Below are positions 11,030 to 27,655 of a DNA stretch of 64,000 nt, one piece after another. The stretch's first letter is position 1; each line of letters starts with the position of its first letter. The position numbers and the translations under genes are program-made. Origin of the DNA: Orobanche coerulescens (taxonomy: Eukaryota; Streptophyta; Magnoliopsida; Lamiales; Orobanchaceae); the NCBI GenBank assembly GCA_033398695.1, contig JAWKAU010000043.1, positions 310,001-374,000 of the forward strand, in the 5' to 3' direction. Under the pieces are notes generated by a model. The model made no database searches and was not told where the DNA came from. It was given only the letters and a program-made list of their open reading frames with translations.

Positions 11030-12480
11030 ATAAAATTTGACCGTTTTAAGTAATTTTTAAGTGATTTTTTTTAGTTTTAAAATATTTGTTAATTTATCTA
11101 CTTCTGAAATCAACTATATATTTTTGAAAGTTTTGGATTTGCTTTTGTATTTTAAATTATATCTAAACAATAAATTTAGTTTTTTCTTCAAATATAAGGA
11201 CTAAATTATCTACTTTTTGGCCATTAAACAGAAACCGTTAAATACTTAATGATTTTGACAATTTTAGCAAAAAAGACAAAAAAAAATGTGGAACTAAAAT
11301 TTCATCAAATACAGTTTAACACAATCAGAGATGAATTGAGGTTTTTTCTAATATAAGTTTCTAAAATTACTAAAAATGCCCAACTATTTATGTGTTCTCT
11401 TGAATATTAAATGTGCCAACTTTAATATTTCTATATATTAAGTTAAATGTTTGAAAATACTATCATATGAAAATGATATAAAGTTTCAACTGGACCAAAT
11501 GTCACTTAGGTTTTCTGTAATACAAATTTCACAAGTTACTAAAATACTCTAATAATTTTTCTCTTCTTTTGAATGTAAAATTTCTTGATTTTAGTACTCT
11601 TAAAAATGAAGTTCAATTCATGAAAAGTACCCTATAATTTTTCCCGGCTCATCTTATATTACAAACAAAATTGGACATTTTTTTACTTTATAAAATTTGG
11701 ATAATTCTAATTAGACTATGATGTGGATGTAGTTTTCTTAGTTAACCTCGCGATTAGTATATCATACAAGTAATTTACTTATATATACTACGATGATGAT
11801 GCTTCTTTTTTATTTTTTTGGCAAATTGGAAAGTACTTAATTTTAAGTTATAAGTCATAATCTCCTTACTTTGTAATTCCAAAACCTATTGTTTCTACAA
11901 ATATACATATAGTTTCACTTCAATCAAATCCCGTCGAGATTTTTTGTAATACAAGTTTATTTTATATACATATTGTATTACAAATTTATTTTATAATATT
12001 TTTCTATTTTTTGATGCAAAATGGGTAGAGTTTAATACTCTTGGTTATGAAGCTAACTGTTTAAGAAAATATCATATAAGCATAAATATGTTGTTTCACT
12101 TTAATCAAATCAATTAGATTTTTTATTTTGTAATTTTCTAAAATTTTAAGGTCGTTTTTAATTAGGACAAAATTATGATGTATATTTTTTAACTTATCCA
12201 AGCTATTCTTATATTACAATCTAAATTAAATTTCATGGTAATTTTAAGGCTAGGACTTGCATGTAGTTTTCTAAAGTAACATGTATATATATAATAGGTC
12301 ATACAAATAATTAAATTATATATACTACTATTATGTTTTTTTATTGCAGTTTGAGAAGTGCTTAATTTTAAGCTATAAGTCAAACTCTCTTATATATTTC
12401 CAAAATCTTTTTAAATTTTAAATATTACTAAAATTACCCATGCCACAATTATTTAGTATAATTCTACATATGAAGTTGTA
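11030..12480. repeat. AT-rich region with degenerate recurring units
   Basis: Related strings, GGTTTTTTCTAATATAAGTT near 11339, ggttttctgtaatacaaat near 11509, gattttttgtaatacaag near 11938 and a weaker one near 12115, are each followed by TTACTAAAAT-like words. No coding frame is supported. This is probably decayed Helitron interior. Confidence 0.35.
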
Positions 12481-12599
12481 TCAATGGACAATACATAAAT
12501 CGGTTATTCAAGTATAAGCTCTTCTTCACTTTGGCACCATTGCAAACTCATAAGACTGTTATGAGATTAGTTGTTGGACAAATAATGTCATCTCACCAT

Positions 12600-13388
12600 C
12601 TACAAGAAATTTACGACGTCTCCGAATGAATCCTCAAAATTGCAGATGGTGAGCTGGGTGAAGAAGTCCAAGAGAAACTTTGATTAATATTCTTGATATT
12701 TTCTAATCTGGAATGTCGAATATCATATTACATCCATTGTTGAAAGCACAATCATTCACTTATAAGTAACTTTCCATAAAGTAATTTTTGGAAGAAAGAG
12801 CAATCCTGGCGCCGACAAACGATCTTGTGGAGATAGTAAACGATCACGTGATGTCTATAATTTTAATAGACAAGCGGAGATATCTCAGTTTTGATAGTAT
12901 ATGCAAAACTTCTGCGATATCTAAAAGTCAATATTTAGTATATCTAATGGATTTTTTGAATAGCATCAAGTGTTCTAGAATTCTAAATCACATCCTGAAA
13001 TCGTAAGTTAGAGTTTCAAATATGCTAATTCAAAACATGGATCAATCATCAGTATTATGCAATGTCACATCATTAATAATTATCCAGATCTGTAACCATA
13101 TTATTGAACAAAAAAATTTGGGGAATAATTTTGAGGGTAAAGCATTTATCCCACAATTGATATTTAGCCCGTTAGACATCAGATTATCATTTAGATTTCA
13201 AATACGTCAATTCCCACTTATTATCAGCTTTGACATGACTATAGTTAAGAGTCAAGGGCAAACGCTCTCTCATGTCGGTATGTATCTTCCAGGACCCGTA
13301 TTCGGTCATGGTTAGCTTTATGTAGTCATATCAAGAGTGAAGATCATAAAAGACTAGAAATCTTCTGTTGTGATGAGGATGGAGTGTA
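12600..13388 (+). pseudogene. Helitron helicase (Pif1-like) C-terminal remnant
   Basis: Frame fragments match the last part of the Helitron RepHel helicase: an IADGELGEE-like segment near 12645, ERAILAPTNDLVEIVNDHVM (from about 12794), FEGKAFIPQLIFSP, then MTIVKSQGQTLSHVGMYLP and VFGHG. The latter is the conserved late Pif1 superfamily-1 motif. Stops at 13004-13006 and 13313-13315, and a frameshift after 13320 (SRVK...CCDEDG), show it is dead. The N-terminal Rep nuclease and helicase motifs I-III are not visible. Confidence 0.85.
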
Positions 13389-13527
13389 ATTATAAATAGA
13401 ACAAATAATGTAGTTTAAGAAGTATTATGAAATTTATAATGAAAGATTTACATATTATATATTTATATAAGAGTTCTTTTTTTAGTCCCGTGTAATTACA
13501 TGCGTGTTATACTAGGTGTTATACTAG

Positions 13528-14083
13528 TACACTACATGGACGTATCATGAGAGTTGCCTATCTTGGCTCGTAGGACCGTAAAACACGGGACGGAACTCCA
13601 TTTCTTTATGGGGAGAAAGAATAAACAAAATTTTGTTAGTTGATGGACCACGTGCAGTACGGGTGTTCAATCATTCATCTACTTAACCCAATCCTCATGT
13701 GTTTTGATACTCAAGTGTGTGTATACGGGCTGGTTCGATTTGATGGACCACGTTCGGGCTCATCATTAATATGTTTAAGGTACTTTAATTTGAAGAAAAA
13801 ATAAAATATTAATACACTAAAACCTCGGTAAATAAAATATGATCGGAATCGAAGAAAAAATATTTATTTAGCAAAATTATTCGTTTATCAAGAGAAAATT
13901 TAAACATATTATAAATAGTTGGGACCGAAAAAAATTATTCACTTGACTATATTATTCGTTTATCAAATATTTATTCAATGAGATTTTACTCTGGTAGCTA
14001 CTTACCCCAGATAGTTTTTGGACACATGTCAAATCAGCATTTTCTTTTTCACTTAATATTCCTCCCTCCTCCTTTGGTACCGT
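13528..14083. other. intergenic; contains a probable MITE-like repeat
   Basis: Within this stretch, 13815-13990 starts CACTAAAACCTCGGTAAATA and ends TTATTCAATGAGATTTTACT, an imperfect inverted pair resembling a widespread dicot repeat with ACTAAAACCTCT-type ends. No convincing target duplication was found. Nothing else is recognised. Confidence 0.4.
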
Positions 14084-14249
14084 CCATGGTACACTCTCAT
14101 ATAGTGCATCCCCTGTCGGATGCACTACACGTGGCGTGCATGGACGGTGCAGATTGATGCACTAGATAGAGTATCGATCTGCGTCGTCCATGCACACTAC
14201 GTGTAGTGCATCCGATAGAGAATGCACTACATGAGGGTGTACCATGGAG
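14084..14249. repeat. foldback element (long hairpin)
   Basis: Arms 14084-14154 and 14177-14249 are inverted copies, about 85% by eye, around a 22-nt loop. Both contain GTAGTGCAT/ATGCACTAC words and start/end CCATGGTACAC and GTGTACCATGG. A homologous partial copy lies at 9104-9150, so it is a repeat family rather than a single locus. No coding potential. Confidence 0.75.
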
Positions 14250-14354
14250 TCAACCCTCCCCTTTCCCAATAGAGAGAAGCTACTTGCCCCCAACATATTT
14301 GGTGCTAATCAGTAGTCACATCATGTTTTTTTTTTTGTTTTTTCCATCCATAAC

Positions 14355-16078
14355 TAGTGGTGCCACATTTTAACGGCAAGCCGGCTCGTGATTCGATCGG
14401 CGATCCGGTCGGAACGAGCCGTGGACGGTTGGAACCGAAACATTGTCTTTGCCACGGGCGATTCACGGGTCGAAGGTTCTGAGCCGTGTAGTGGGCCGAG
14501 CCGTGATTCGGCCGAACAACGGTTTTCCGCCCAAATTCAAAATTCAAATTTTCAAATTTCAAACCCATCATACTCTTCAAATGTAAGCACTAGTAGTAGT
14601 TTTCAAGACCAATTTCATGTAGGCTCATTAGGAGGTACTTCTTTTATCGACAACCAATTCGCTCAAGCCGCCTATTCATTTATGCAAACACAAAGGAGTC
14701 ATACTTCTAACGAATTAGATACATATTTTTCTAGTACATTTGCTTTCAACAATGTAGGTGGTCAAAAATTCGACATCTTGAAATGGTGGTCCATGCACGA
14801 GAAGGAATATCCCATCCTCGCCACCATGGCCAAGGAGTTATTCGCGGTTCCGGCCTCCACGGTCTCCGTCGAGCAAGCATTTAGCATTGGTGGAATTGTC
14901 TTGGACGAAAGAAGAAGCAACATGGATCCTCGAAACATGGAGGCCACCATGTTGCTTGATGATTGGTCCAAAGCCGAGTTGCGCGCTCAAGAGAACCAAT
15001 GGGATCAAGCCGACGAGAGCCCAAACGCTTCATACACCGAGTCCGAAAGATCCGACGTCGAGGCCTACGATTAGATAAGTTAAAGTAAGAGAACTACGTG
15101 GGCTTTGATTCTTCATTATTCAATGAAGATACGTAGGCTACTCAATTTTAATATTCGTCTCAACTAGCATTTTATAAAAATTATAAAAACATTTCAAATT
15201 TTTATTTCAAAAAAAAAACATTTCAAAATTTTATTTTAAAAAAAACATTTCAAATTTTTAGTTCAAAAAAATATTTCAAAAAAATTACATTTCAAGCTAG
15301 TTGAGACGGATTAAATATTAAAATTGAGTTCAAGCCCTTTATTTATTCATTCTTTTTCCCATCGTAATAAAAGATTGTATCATTGTAACATTGTAACATT
15401 TTTTTTATTAGTTTAGTTAGTAATTAGTTAGTTTACTTATTCAATTTTAAAGATTGTATCATAATTGTAACATTTCTTTTATATAGTGAATTAACTACTT
15501 ATTCAATTTTAAATATTGTATCATTGTAACATTTCTTTGTACATAGATAGAATCATAGAAATCAATGAAGATATCAATTTTTATGCATTATTTTGATTGT
15601 AAATGTTTTAGACTATTTTTACTTTATTGCATTTCAAGTTTTCAATATTTCAAATTTTCAACACAAGTAATTTGATTTTAAAAAAAAAAGAAGTCATAAA
15701 AAATATTACAAGTTACTATAAATTATATAAAAAATACACAACATAAAGAATTTCTAAATTTCTAAATTATTTAATAACTTATTATATTTTTATTAAATTA
15801 ACATAAGTAATTTCAAAGTTTCAACACTTGTAAATTACAAAATTTAGAAATTTCATCATTTAATTTAGAAAAAATAAGATATAAACAATATTACAAATAT
15901 TATAAATTACAAAAAAAAAAAAAAAAGCCGTGATTCGGCTCAGGCTGCCGGACGAGCCGGCGGTTCGGGCCCGGAACCGCCCTTTTACAAAATACACGGG
16001 CAGTTCAGTTCACCTCTTACAGTGAACCGGAACCGCGGTTCGGGCCGAGCCGGCGGTTCACGGCGAGTGGCAACACTA
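14355..16078 (+). mobile_element. hAT transposon, internal deletion derivative
   Basis: Ends TAGTGGTGCCAC and GTGGCAACACTA are inverted. The flanking 8-bp duplication TCCATAAC (14347-14354 and 16079-16086) is perfect. Subterminal regions are rich in GAGCCG, CGGTTCG and GAACCG motifs. It encodes only the last part of a hAT transposase; 15075-15900 is AT-rich non-coding with ATTTCAAATTTTTA-type repeats. Confidence 0.92.
14388..15074 (+). pseudogene. hAT transposase C-terminal dimerisation domain, N-terminus deleted
   Basis: From about 14750 the frame shows the hATC pattern: FDILKWWSMHEKEYPILATM, ELFAVPASTVSVEQAFSIGG and LDERRSNMDPRNMEATML. This is the dimerisation region of hAT transposases. 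The BED finger and catalytic core are missing. The open frame extends upstream into the terminal repeat region without an ATG until the methionine of the YSFMQ segment, so the first half is likely not real coding sequence. It ends TAG at 15072-15074. The hATC part itself has no stops or shifts. Confidence 0.85.
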
Positions 16079-16472
16079 TCCATAACCATTCCTTTTTCCT
16101 CCCACACATTTTTTAGTTTCCTAATTTAATTTATTTAATTATAAATATGTATAATTTGTGGAAAAAATACATTATTTAAATAAACAAATATTATATAGAG
16201 TGGATCAACTCAATTTTTTTTTTAATAAATTTATGTAAGATAATACAAAAAAGTAGAGAAGTACAATTATGATAATATAAAAAGAATGTAATTTTGAGCC
16301 ATTAAGTTCCGTCATGATTGAATCATTTCACGACATGGAGTCTCTCGTCATCTATTTTCTTTTGTAACATCTTCGCTCCACATAATTACAATTGGTGGTA
16401 CCGGGTAACCAGATATAAAGATACTTGGACAAAGTGGTTATCGTTGACATGTCTAATAGCTATGTGGCTTCG
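16079..16472. other. AT-rich spacer
   Basis: It carries the right target duplication of the hAT element and then AT-rich sequence. No gene or repeat is recognised; it may include the 3' end of the MULE. Confidence 0.35.
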
Positions 16473-18958
16473 TTACTCGAGTGGGATTGGTGCAGACCGA
16501 AATGACAAGTAGGTAAAACAATCCCAGTTGTATGGAGTAAACGCATGAGGTAGAACATTGTATTCGGTTGCAATGACAAACCCACTATATACAAAATTCA
16601 TCCAGCTCCAATGAGGTGTTGGATATTCGAGGCAATTGAGTATATACAATATTTCATCTAGTGCACCTTGTTCTATGAAGGCCTTATCATAAAAATCTTT
16701 GTTTGTAAAAAAATTCATGATTAAGGTCTACCCGCACGCACATCCAACCATCCTCTTATAGATACCCAACTTGTGCAGTTATTGATCTACAACCACAACT
16801 ATCATCTACAAAGATGTCAATAGTATGATTAACATGACTCCAAAAAGATTCGGGTAATTGCTGAAACATATGGATAATTGGTTGTTTGAGACGAATCTTT
16901 TATCTTTCCAACTATAAGCAGGAAAGTATTCTCGCTCGATTTTTATCCTTTTTACTAGGTCGGCCTTTGTTCCTTGTATTGTGGAGGTGGTTTCAATTTG
17001 TTGTTAGATAGATCAACCATATTGATCATTTTACCAACATATGATCTTTCATGGTTGTATACGTCTCATCAAACACTTGACTTAATTTTATTATTTTTTC
17101 CGGAGATGAATTTCCTTCATTTGAGTAGTCTGTGCTCATGGATAACCTTGTCTAGTGACAATTTATATGTTTAAACGGATTTGACAAGGAATGTGAACGC
17201 TAATATGCTAGTTGATGCTTACATGACAAACCGTATGAAAAAAATAATTTTACAGTTGCAAGCATCAGATAAATTGTCATCAACCTTATCCGACTCACGA
17301 TGGATATATTCAAGTGTCTCTATAGATACATGGTCTCGTAAATCATTATAAGTATAATCATTATGAATATGGAACCTCATAATGATCGACCTTTCAAATG
17401 CTTTTTTTATATTGCCAACTTGTATGATCAACAACTTGTCAATTTTACGGACCAATACATTGATAGTTTATATTGTATCCTCCAAATATTTCTTGAGTCT
17501 TGCATGAGCGGACTCCAACCTCTTAAAATAAATATTATAAGGAACATAATAGAAAAATTGCATAAAACTAATAATTAAATACAACAAATAATATATAGTA
17601 CCTTTGGCTTGCATGACATCCAAGGTGCATATAATTATTCGTCCCAGCATACACAAATCATTCTTTATAAGGTGCCAGCTATGTGTGCCATAGATATTCT
17701 GTCGCTTGCGGGTACGACACACACTCCTGGAGCAATTCCTGCCATGCTTGTTGAAAATAATCAAAAGTCGATGCAGTATAAACTTTTGCTAAGAGTTACT
17801 AAATTTTTCACAATCAGCACCAAGCATACTACTACTGTTTTTTATTACATTCATATTTACATGCTAAATGCACAACATATGATGTGCACAGGAAAAATAT
17901 TACCAGTAGAAGATAATAATGCTATATATCTGTCGAAGACAAGCACAAATGGTAGGAATGCCTTCTTTTCAAGAATCATGTTCTTAAGATAATTTAATGC
18001 TCAAGTATATTGGTCGGTCCTCCCGTCACTCATATAAGCAAACATAAGTGAATATATTCGTGGGGTGGATGTGATACCAACAATCTCCAAGAATGGAGCC
18101 CGATACTCGTTTGTCTGGTAGGTGACGTCAATTACTAACACAGTAGGAAATTAGACATATAAGTCCATGCAAACTTGATGAATCCAAATAAGATCTGTAG
18201 TTTTTTGGGTATTTGTATTAGCACGATATGCAGATATCCTTCATGTAATGAAAAGAATTAATTAATAAATATTACAAATCAATATATTTTGAAAATTTAT
18301 AAAATTGAAGAAGTTACCTTTAATAAGAAGTTGAGATATCGCATATTAGATAATATTCAATGAACCTATTTCTGTCTTTCTTACTTTAGGAAGCTTATTG
18401 TAAACACTTGCAATATTTTGAGTGTTTATTGGGTCACACTCTTTTAAAGAGCCAAGAATATGCCGTGGAGCAGTGATCTCGGCCAGTTTTGCGACAATTT
18501 TTTTTCTTCTGGTTTAGTCTTGACGGATACTCATAACCTTTCGAATATTGAGCAAGCTCATAAATATGCTCTATGCACACAACCTTAATACCCCACATGA
18601 CACCATATGGTGGAATTGGCACACCTTTAGAAGAAATGGACAATTACACTTTTTGTACTAGTACGTCTTTGCAAATCTTCTCCAGGTTGAAGATACCTGG
18701 GTGGCTGGTATTACCCCCCCCACACACACACACATGAGACTGCATTTTGGAAGTTTTTTTTACCAAATTTATTGGTGGACTTATCAATAACTATTACAAA
18801 ATCGTTTTTAAGTTCAAACGCCTTTGCCCAGTTTGTCATATTATCTCGGTTTTAAAATATCTATACACAAAATAATTCATATTATAACAAGTAACACTTG
18901 ATAATTACATAAAGTATTTCGTTAGAAAACATACCTGATCTGTAGTAAACGCATCCAT
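16473..18958 (-). pseudogene. MULE transposase with OTU-like C-terminal domain, decayed
   Basis: A start is plausible at 18958 (MDAFTTDQ then a GTATGT donor). N-terminal pieces follow (ELKNDFVIVIDKS; ITAPRHILGSLKECDPINTQ, about 18500-18360), then the MULE core VLVIDVTYQTNEYRAPFLEI with VGITST (about 18150-18070), and a late segment ALEYIHRES-like with C.C residues (about 17330-17230). The final part (16830-16473) has DDSCGCRSI and EDGW and ends with YLSFRSAPIPL, matching the OTU cysteine-protease-like domain that some plant MULE proteins carry. Stops and frameshifts are many, e.g. TAA near 16758 between GYL and EDGW. No terminal inverted repeats were identified. Confidence 0.75.
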
Positions 18959-19072
18959 GAAATTGGAGGTAAAATGGAGTTTGGAAAATTAGAGTAAAAT
19001 AAAATATGAAAGAGATAACTAAGTATCAGAAATAGTGTTTATGTTCCTATTTATAATGTGAAGGAAGCAACA

Positions 19073-19660
19073 TGTCTTGAAAAAAATGAGAGAATCCAAA
19101 ATTTATGAAAAGACAAGTCACGGTTAAAAATAAACCAATAATCCCCCATCTCCCAACTTGAAAAATAAGTCACAATTCAACAAAATATCTTGAAAAGTAC
19201 GAAAGAGTCCAAAAAATATACAATTTATGAAAAGACAAGTCACAATTAAAAATAAAATCATTAATCTCCTCTCAACTTGATAAATAAGTCATAATTCAAT
19301 GTGAAAGTAGTAAAATATCGTGAAAAATATGAAAGAGTCCAAGAATATATAATTTATGAAAAGACAAGTCACAATTAAAAATAAAATCACTAACCCCCAA
19401 CTTGCAAATAAGTCACAATTCAAGGTGAAATGAGCAAAATATTTTGGAAATATGAAAGAGTCGAAAAACATACAATTTATGAAAAGACAAGTCATAATTA
19501 AAAATAAAATCACTAATACCCCCTCCCAACTTGGCAAACAAGTCACAACTCACTCTAAAATGAGTAAAATATCTTGAAAAATATGAAAGAATAAAAAAAA
19601 ATTATGAAAAGATAGGTAACAATTAAAAATACAATCACTAATTCCCCTCCCAACTTGATA
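19073..19660. repeat. minisatellite, five copies of a 122-129 bp unit
   Basis: The word ATGAAAAGACAAGTCA or a close variant recurs at 19105, 19227, 19356, 19479 and 19604 (spacings 122, 129, 123, 125). Each is followed by AATTAAAAATAAAATCA, a C-rich run and CCCAACTTG. The array is upstream of both the MULE start and GAPCp. Confidence 0.85.
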
Positions 19661-20216
19661 AAATATTTTCTCCATTTTTAATAGAATATTTTTTGTAAAA
19701 TATTTTATAACTTTTATATTAATATATTTTAATTAAAAAATATCTAAAATTAATAATATATCATACATAATAAACTTGGATAATAATTAAAAAAACGAGA
19801 AGGGTATTTTTGTAAAAGGAGATATTTTGTCAAATGGGGCGTGGGGATTAGTGGTTTGGAGGGGGGGCTGGACCCACAAACGACGAAGAAAACAAAACAA
19901 AGAAAGGTAGGAAAGATGCGGTTTTGGGACCCAGAAAAACCAGAAGGCGGCTGACGTGGCAACCAGGATAGTAGCTGGCTAGCTGCACAAAACGAGCTAC
20001 CAACCTCCTTAATAATTTCATGTATTTTTAAATATAGTCCTTAAAATCTTGGCCAGCTCCTGATCTCAGAAGGACAAAAACCTCTTCTTCTCCTCCTCCT
20101 CCTCTTTCTAGGGTTTTTGCCGTTCTTTTTCGTTGCTATATTATAATTGGAAGAAACAAAAAATCAATCCTCGGTATCATTTCGTTTCGGCTGAGACGAG
20201 CTTTGTTTGTTGAGAA
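19661..20216 (+). promoter_or_regulatory. upstream region and 5' UTR of GAPCp
   Basis: The region before the ATG contains a pyrimidine patch (cttcttctcctcctcctcct, about 20085-20107) typical of plant core promoters and leaders, then TATATTATAAT near 20137. No clean TATA box is set at a defined distance. The outer part (19661-19960) is AT-rich. Confidence 0.45.
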
Positions 20217-25551
<5,335 letters not shown>

Positions 25552-26659
25552 ACAAGTAGCTGATGGGAGCATTGAATTTGGATGTGGGAGTAGTTGCAGA
25601 GAATTATTAGTGGTCTGTTGTGCTAAAATCTGAATGGCCTTTTCCTTTCATTGTAGTAATACATGGAAGACATCATTTGAGGGCCTCAAAATAATGTACT
25701 AGTGATGTGTAGGAGAGAATCTCATGTAGAAAAAGGAAAGACATGTATCGGTTTTGATATGTTTGGAAGGTGCCTGCCATGCAAATGTGTTGATTTTTAC
25801 CTTAGCTCTCGTGAGCTGAGATTTCATTTCATGCATGTTTAATGATGCACTATAACCAACATTATTCTAGTACTTTATTGCTTCAAGCTTCAGCTTCAAT
25901 CTACGGACTGATGAAATGCTTTTGTAACAAGTTGACGGTGCTCGCGAAATTGGAGAGTCGATTATCTGCTTGTTGAGATCAAAACATAAAATAATTTCTA
26001 GGAACTGTTGAAATTTATGATACTTGCTTGGTGCATTTGATGTTGGGAACCTTACATGTAAGAAGTTTAATACTCTGCCTTAACTCGCCCGGAGTAAAAT
26101 GACCAAACACCAGGGACTATCGAAATAAGCTCTTTGGGAATAGGTGGAGCTCGACATATGCCATGCGCATTTTATTCATGCGCTCAGAACCGAGTATTTA
26201 TTGAAATTCCTTTGTTATTTGCTTATAATTTATGTTTAATGTATTTGTTTAGGGTGTAGGCTTCTTCAGTATTTCAGTGATGGATATGCAATCCACTTAA
26301 AGAAACAAAATAGGTGAATAAAGTCTAGTAATTTTGGGTTTAGTAAACTTGATAATTCAATAGGGTTTTTACCGGGTGGACCGTATATATCCGATTTAAC
26401 AGTCAGATAACAAGTCATCCATAGGACCGGCTCGTTAAGGAATTGGTGATCCATCAAACGGGGTATTCGAATAAGGTTGTCGGGCGGATACCGAATAGCT
26501 CGATACATTAACAGCTATAGTAGAGACCAATTGTCGATAATAATGTGTTTGTAAATTCAAATTCCCAAGACTGTAACCGTATGCAACACAAAAAATTTAA
26601 CACAGTCGACTAGCAGAGTACCCTTCCATATCGTGTGTGGCCAATCGAATTAGTAGAAC
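25552..26659 (+). other. GAPCp 3' UTR and intergenic sequence
   Basis: The first few hundred bases are the likely 3' UTR; no single polyadenylation signal can be chosen. From about 26300 a stretch with accgggtggaccgt and gaccggctcg words hints at an old repeat, without borders. No gene is supported. Confidence 0.4.
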
Positions 26660-27131
26660 TAGAGCTGCAAACGAGTCGGACTCGAGTCGGGTATGCTCGA
26701 ACTCGGGTCGAGTTTTGTTTTTTCTGAAATCGAGTCGAGTTGTCCCCGGTCGAGTCGAGTATCGACTGAACCTGCCGGATTCGGTTCGGACGGGTACACC
26801 CGGGTCATTCGAGTCGAGTCGGGTATACAACACTAAAAAATTAAAATTAACCCCAAAGTTCCAGTTATTTAGAAAAAAAAATATTTTTTTGGGAAAAAAA
26901 TAAAAAACCTCGTCGGGTATACGAGTCAAGTCGAGTCGAGTCGAATTCAGTCCAGACATTTGAACACTCATCGGGCAATACGAGTCGAGTCGAGTAGACT
27001 CGACTACTAAAACGAGTTTATTTTTGTAGCCGAACTCGACCTGGTCGATGGAGACGAGTCGAGTCGAGTGTGCTGAAAACGGGTTGAACTCGAGTCGAAC
27101 CCGAGTCGACTCGACCAGACTTGCAGCCCTA
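26660..27131. mobile_element. non-autonomous hAT element (MITE) rich in CGAGT motifs
   Basis: Ends TAGAGCTGCAAACGAGT and CTTGCAGCCCTA are inverted. The 8-bp duplication AGTAGAAC (26652-26659 and 27132-27139) is perfect. Both ends are packed with CGAGT/GAGTCGAGT and ACTCG motifs around an A-rich core. No coding capacity. Confidence 0.9.
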
Positions 27132-27139
27132 AGTAGAAC

Positions 27140-27655
27140 CAATTGTACGTAGTTTGTTCCACGATGTACTGCATGCTAGTATTAGGATTCCCAAATTTCA
27201 AGTGTCAGTTAAATTTGTTTTGACGGGTCAATTTCGCGCCAAATTACACAGATCGCAAAAGATAAACACATTACATTCTCTTTGTACTATCGACATGCTT
27301 TCACATGTGCAAAAAGAGATCACATTTGACTGCCATTGTGATCCATGTGCAGGAAAAGGAGGTTCATATTACTACAACATTGCTGGAGTAGCTGTACAAA
27401 TTGTCGTATGATGGTCTCAATCTAGATGATTTGGAGACTTTTGGGGATGAACTAATTAATCCTTACAGGAAATTATTTACCGGAACCCTCTTGCCGAAAC
27501 CCCCCATTTATCCTGCCACGAGAAAAGTTTGCTTTTACATCTGCATGAATTATGCTGTAGCATTCTTGAGAACAGCTCCGGAGCCGTTGAGATGTGCACA
27601 AGCTTAAGGTTTAGCAGATTATGACAATAATGAGTCGCCAGAGGGTCAACTGGGG
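27140..27655. other. unrecognised stretch
   Basis: A short open frame (27401-27607, +) reads LDDLETFGDELINPYRKLF and so on but matches no family I know. Nothing else is supported. It may be a gene remnant cut by the copia element. Confidence 0.25.

Larger units (their letters stand above)
9151..13527 (+). mobile_element. decayed Helitron
   Basis: The 5' end fits a Helitron (TCCCCCTATATACTAATG after host A). Close to the 3' end is a remnant of the Helitron helicase (12600-13388). The 3' end has a short palindrome (TGTAATTACA, about 13492-13501) followed by CTAG and host T. CTAG occurs twice in a small repeat (13512-13515 and 13524-13527), so the exact end is uncertain by 12 bases. No target duplication is seen, as expected. 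The interior is AT-rich, with a second 5'-end copy (10304) and a long inverted repeat. Rep and most of the helicase are gone. Confidence 0.65.

Noticed and set aside
19289..19546. Minus-strand frame of repeated MTCLF-like words
   Set aside because: It is a translation of the minisatellite, not a gene.
19073..19660. Possible CRISPR-like array
   Set aside because: The repeat includes the whole 125-bp unit with no unique spacers, and the genome is a plant nuclear genome.
27401..27607. 68-residue plus-strand frame as a host gene
   Set aside because: No recognised domain, no start context or exon support.
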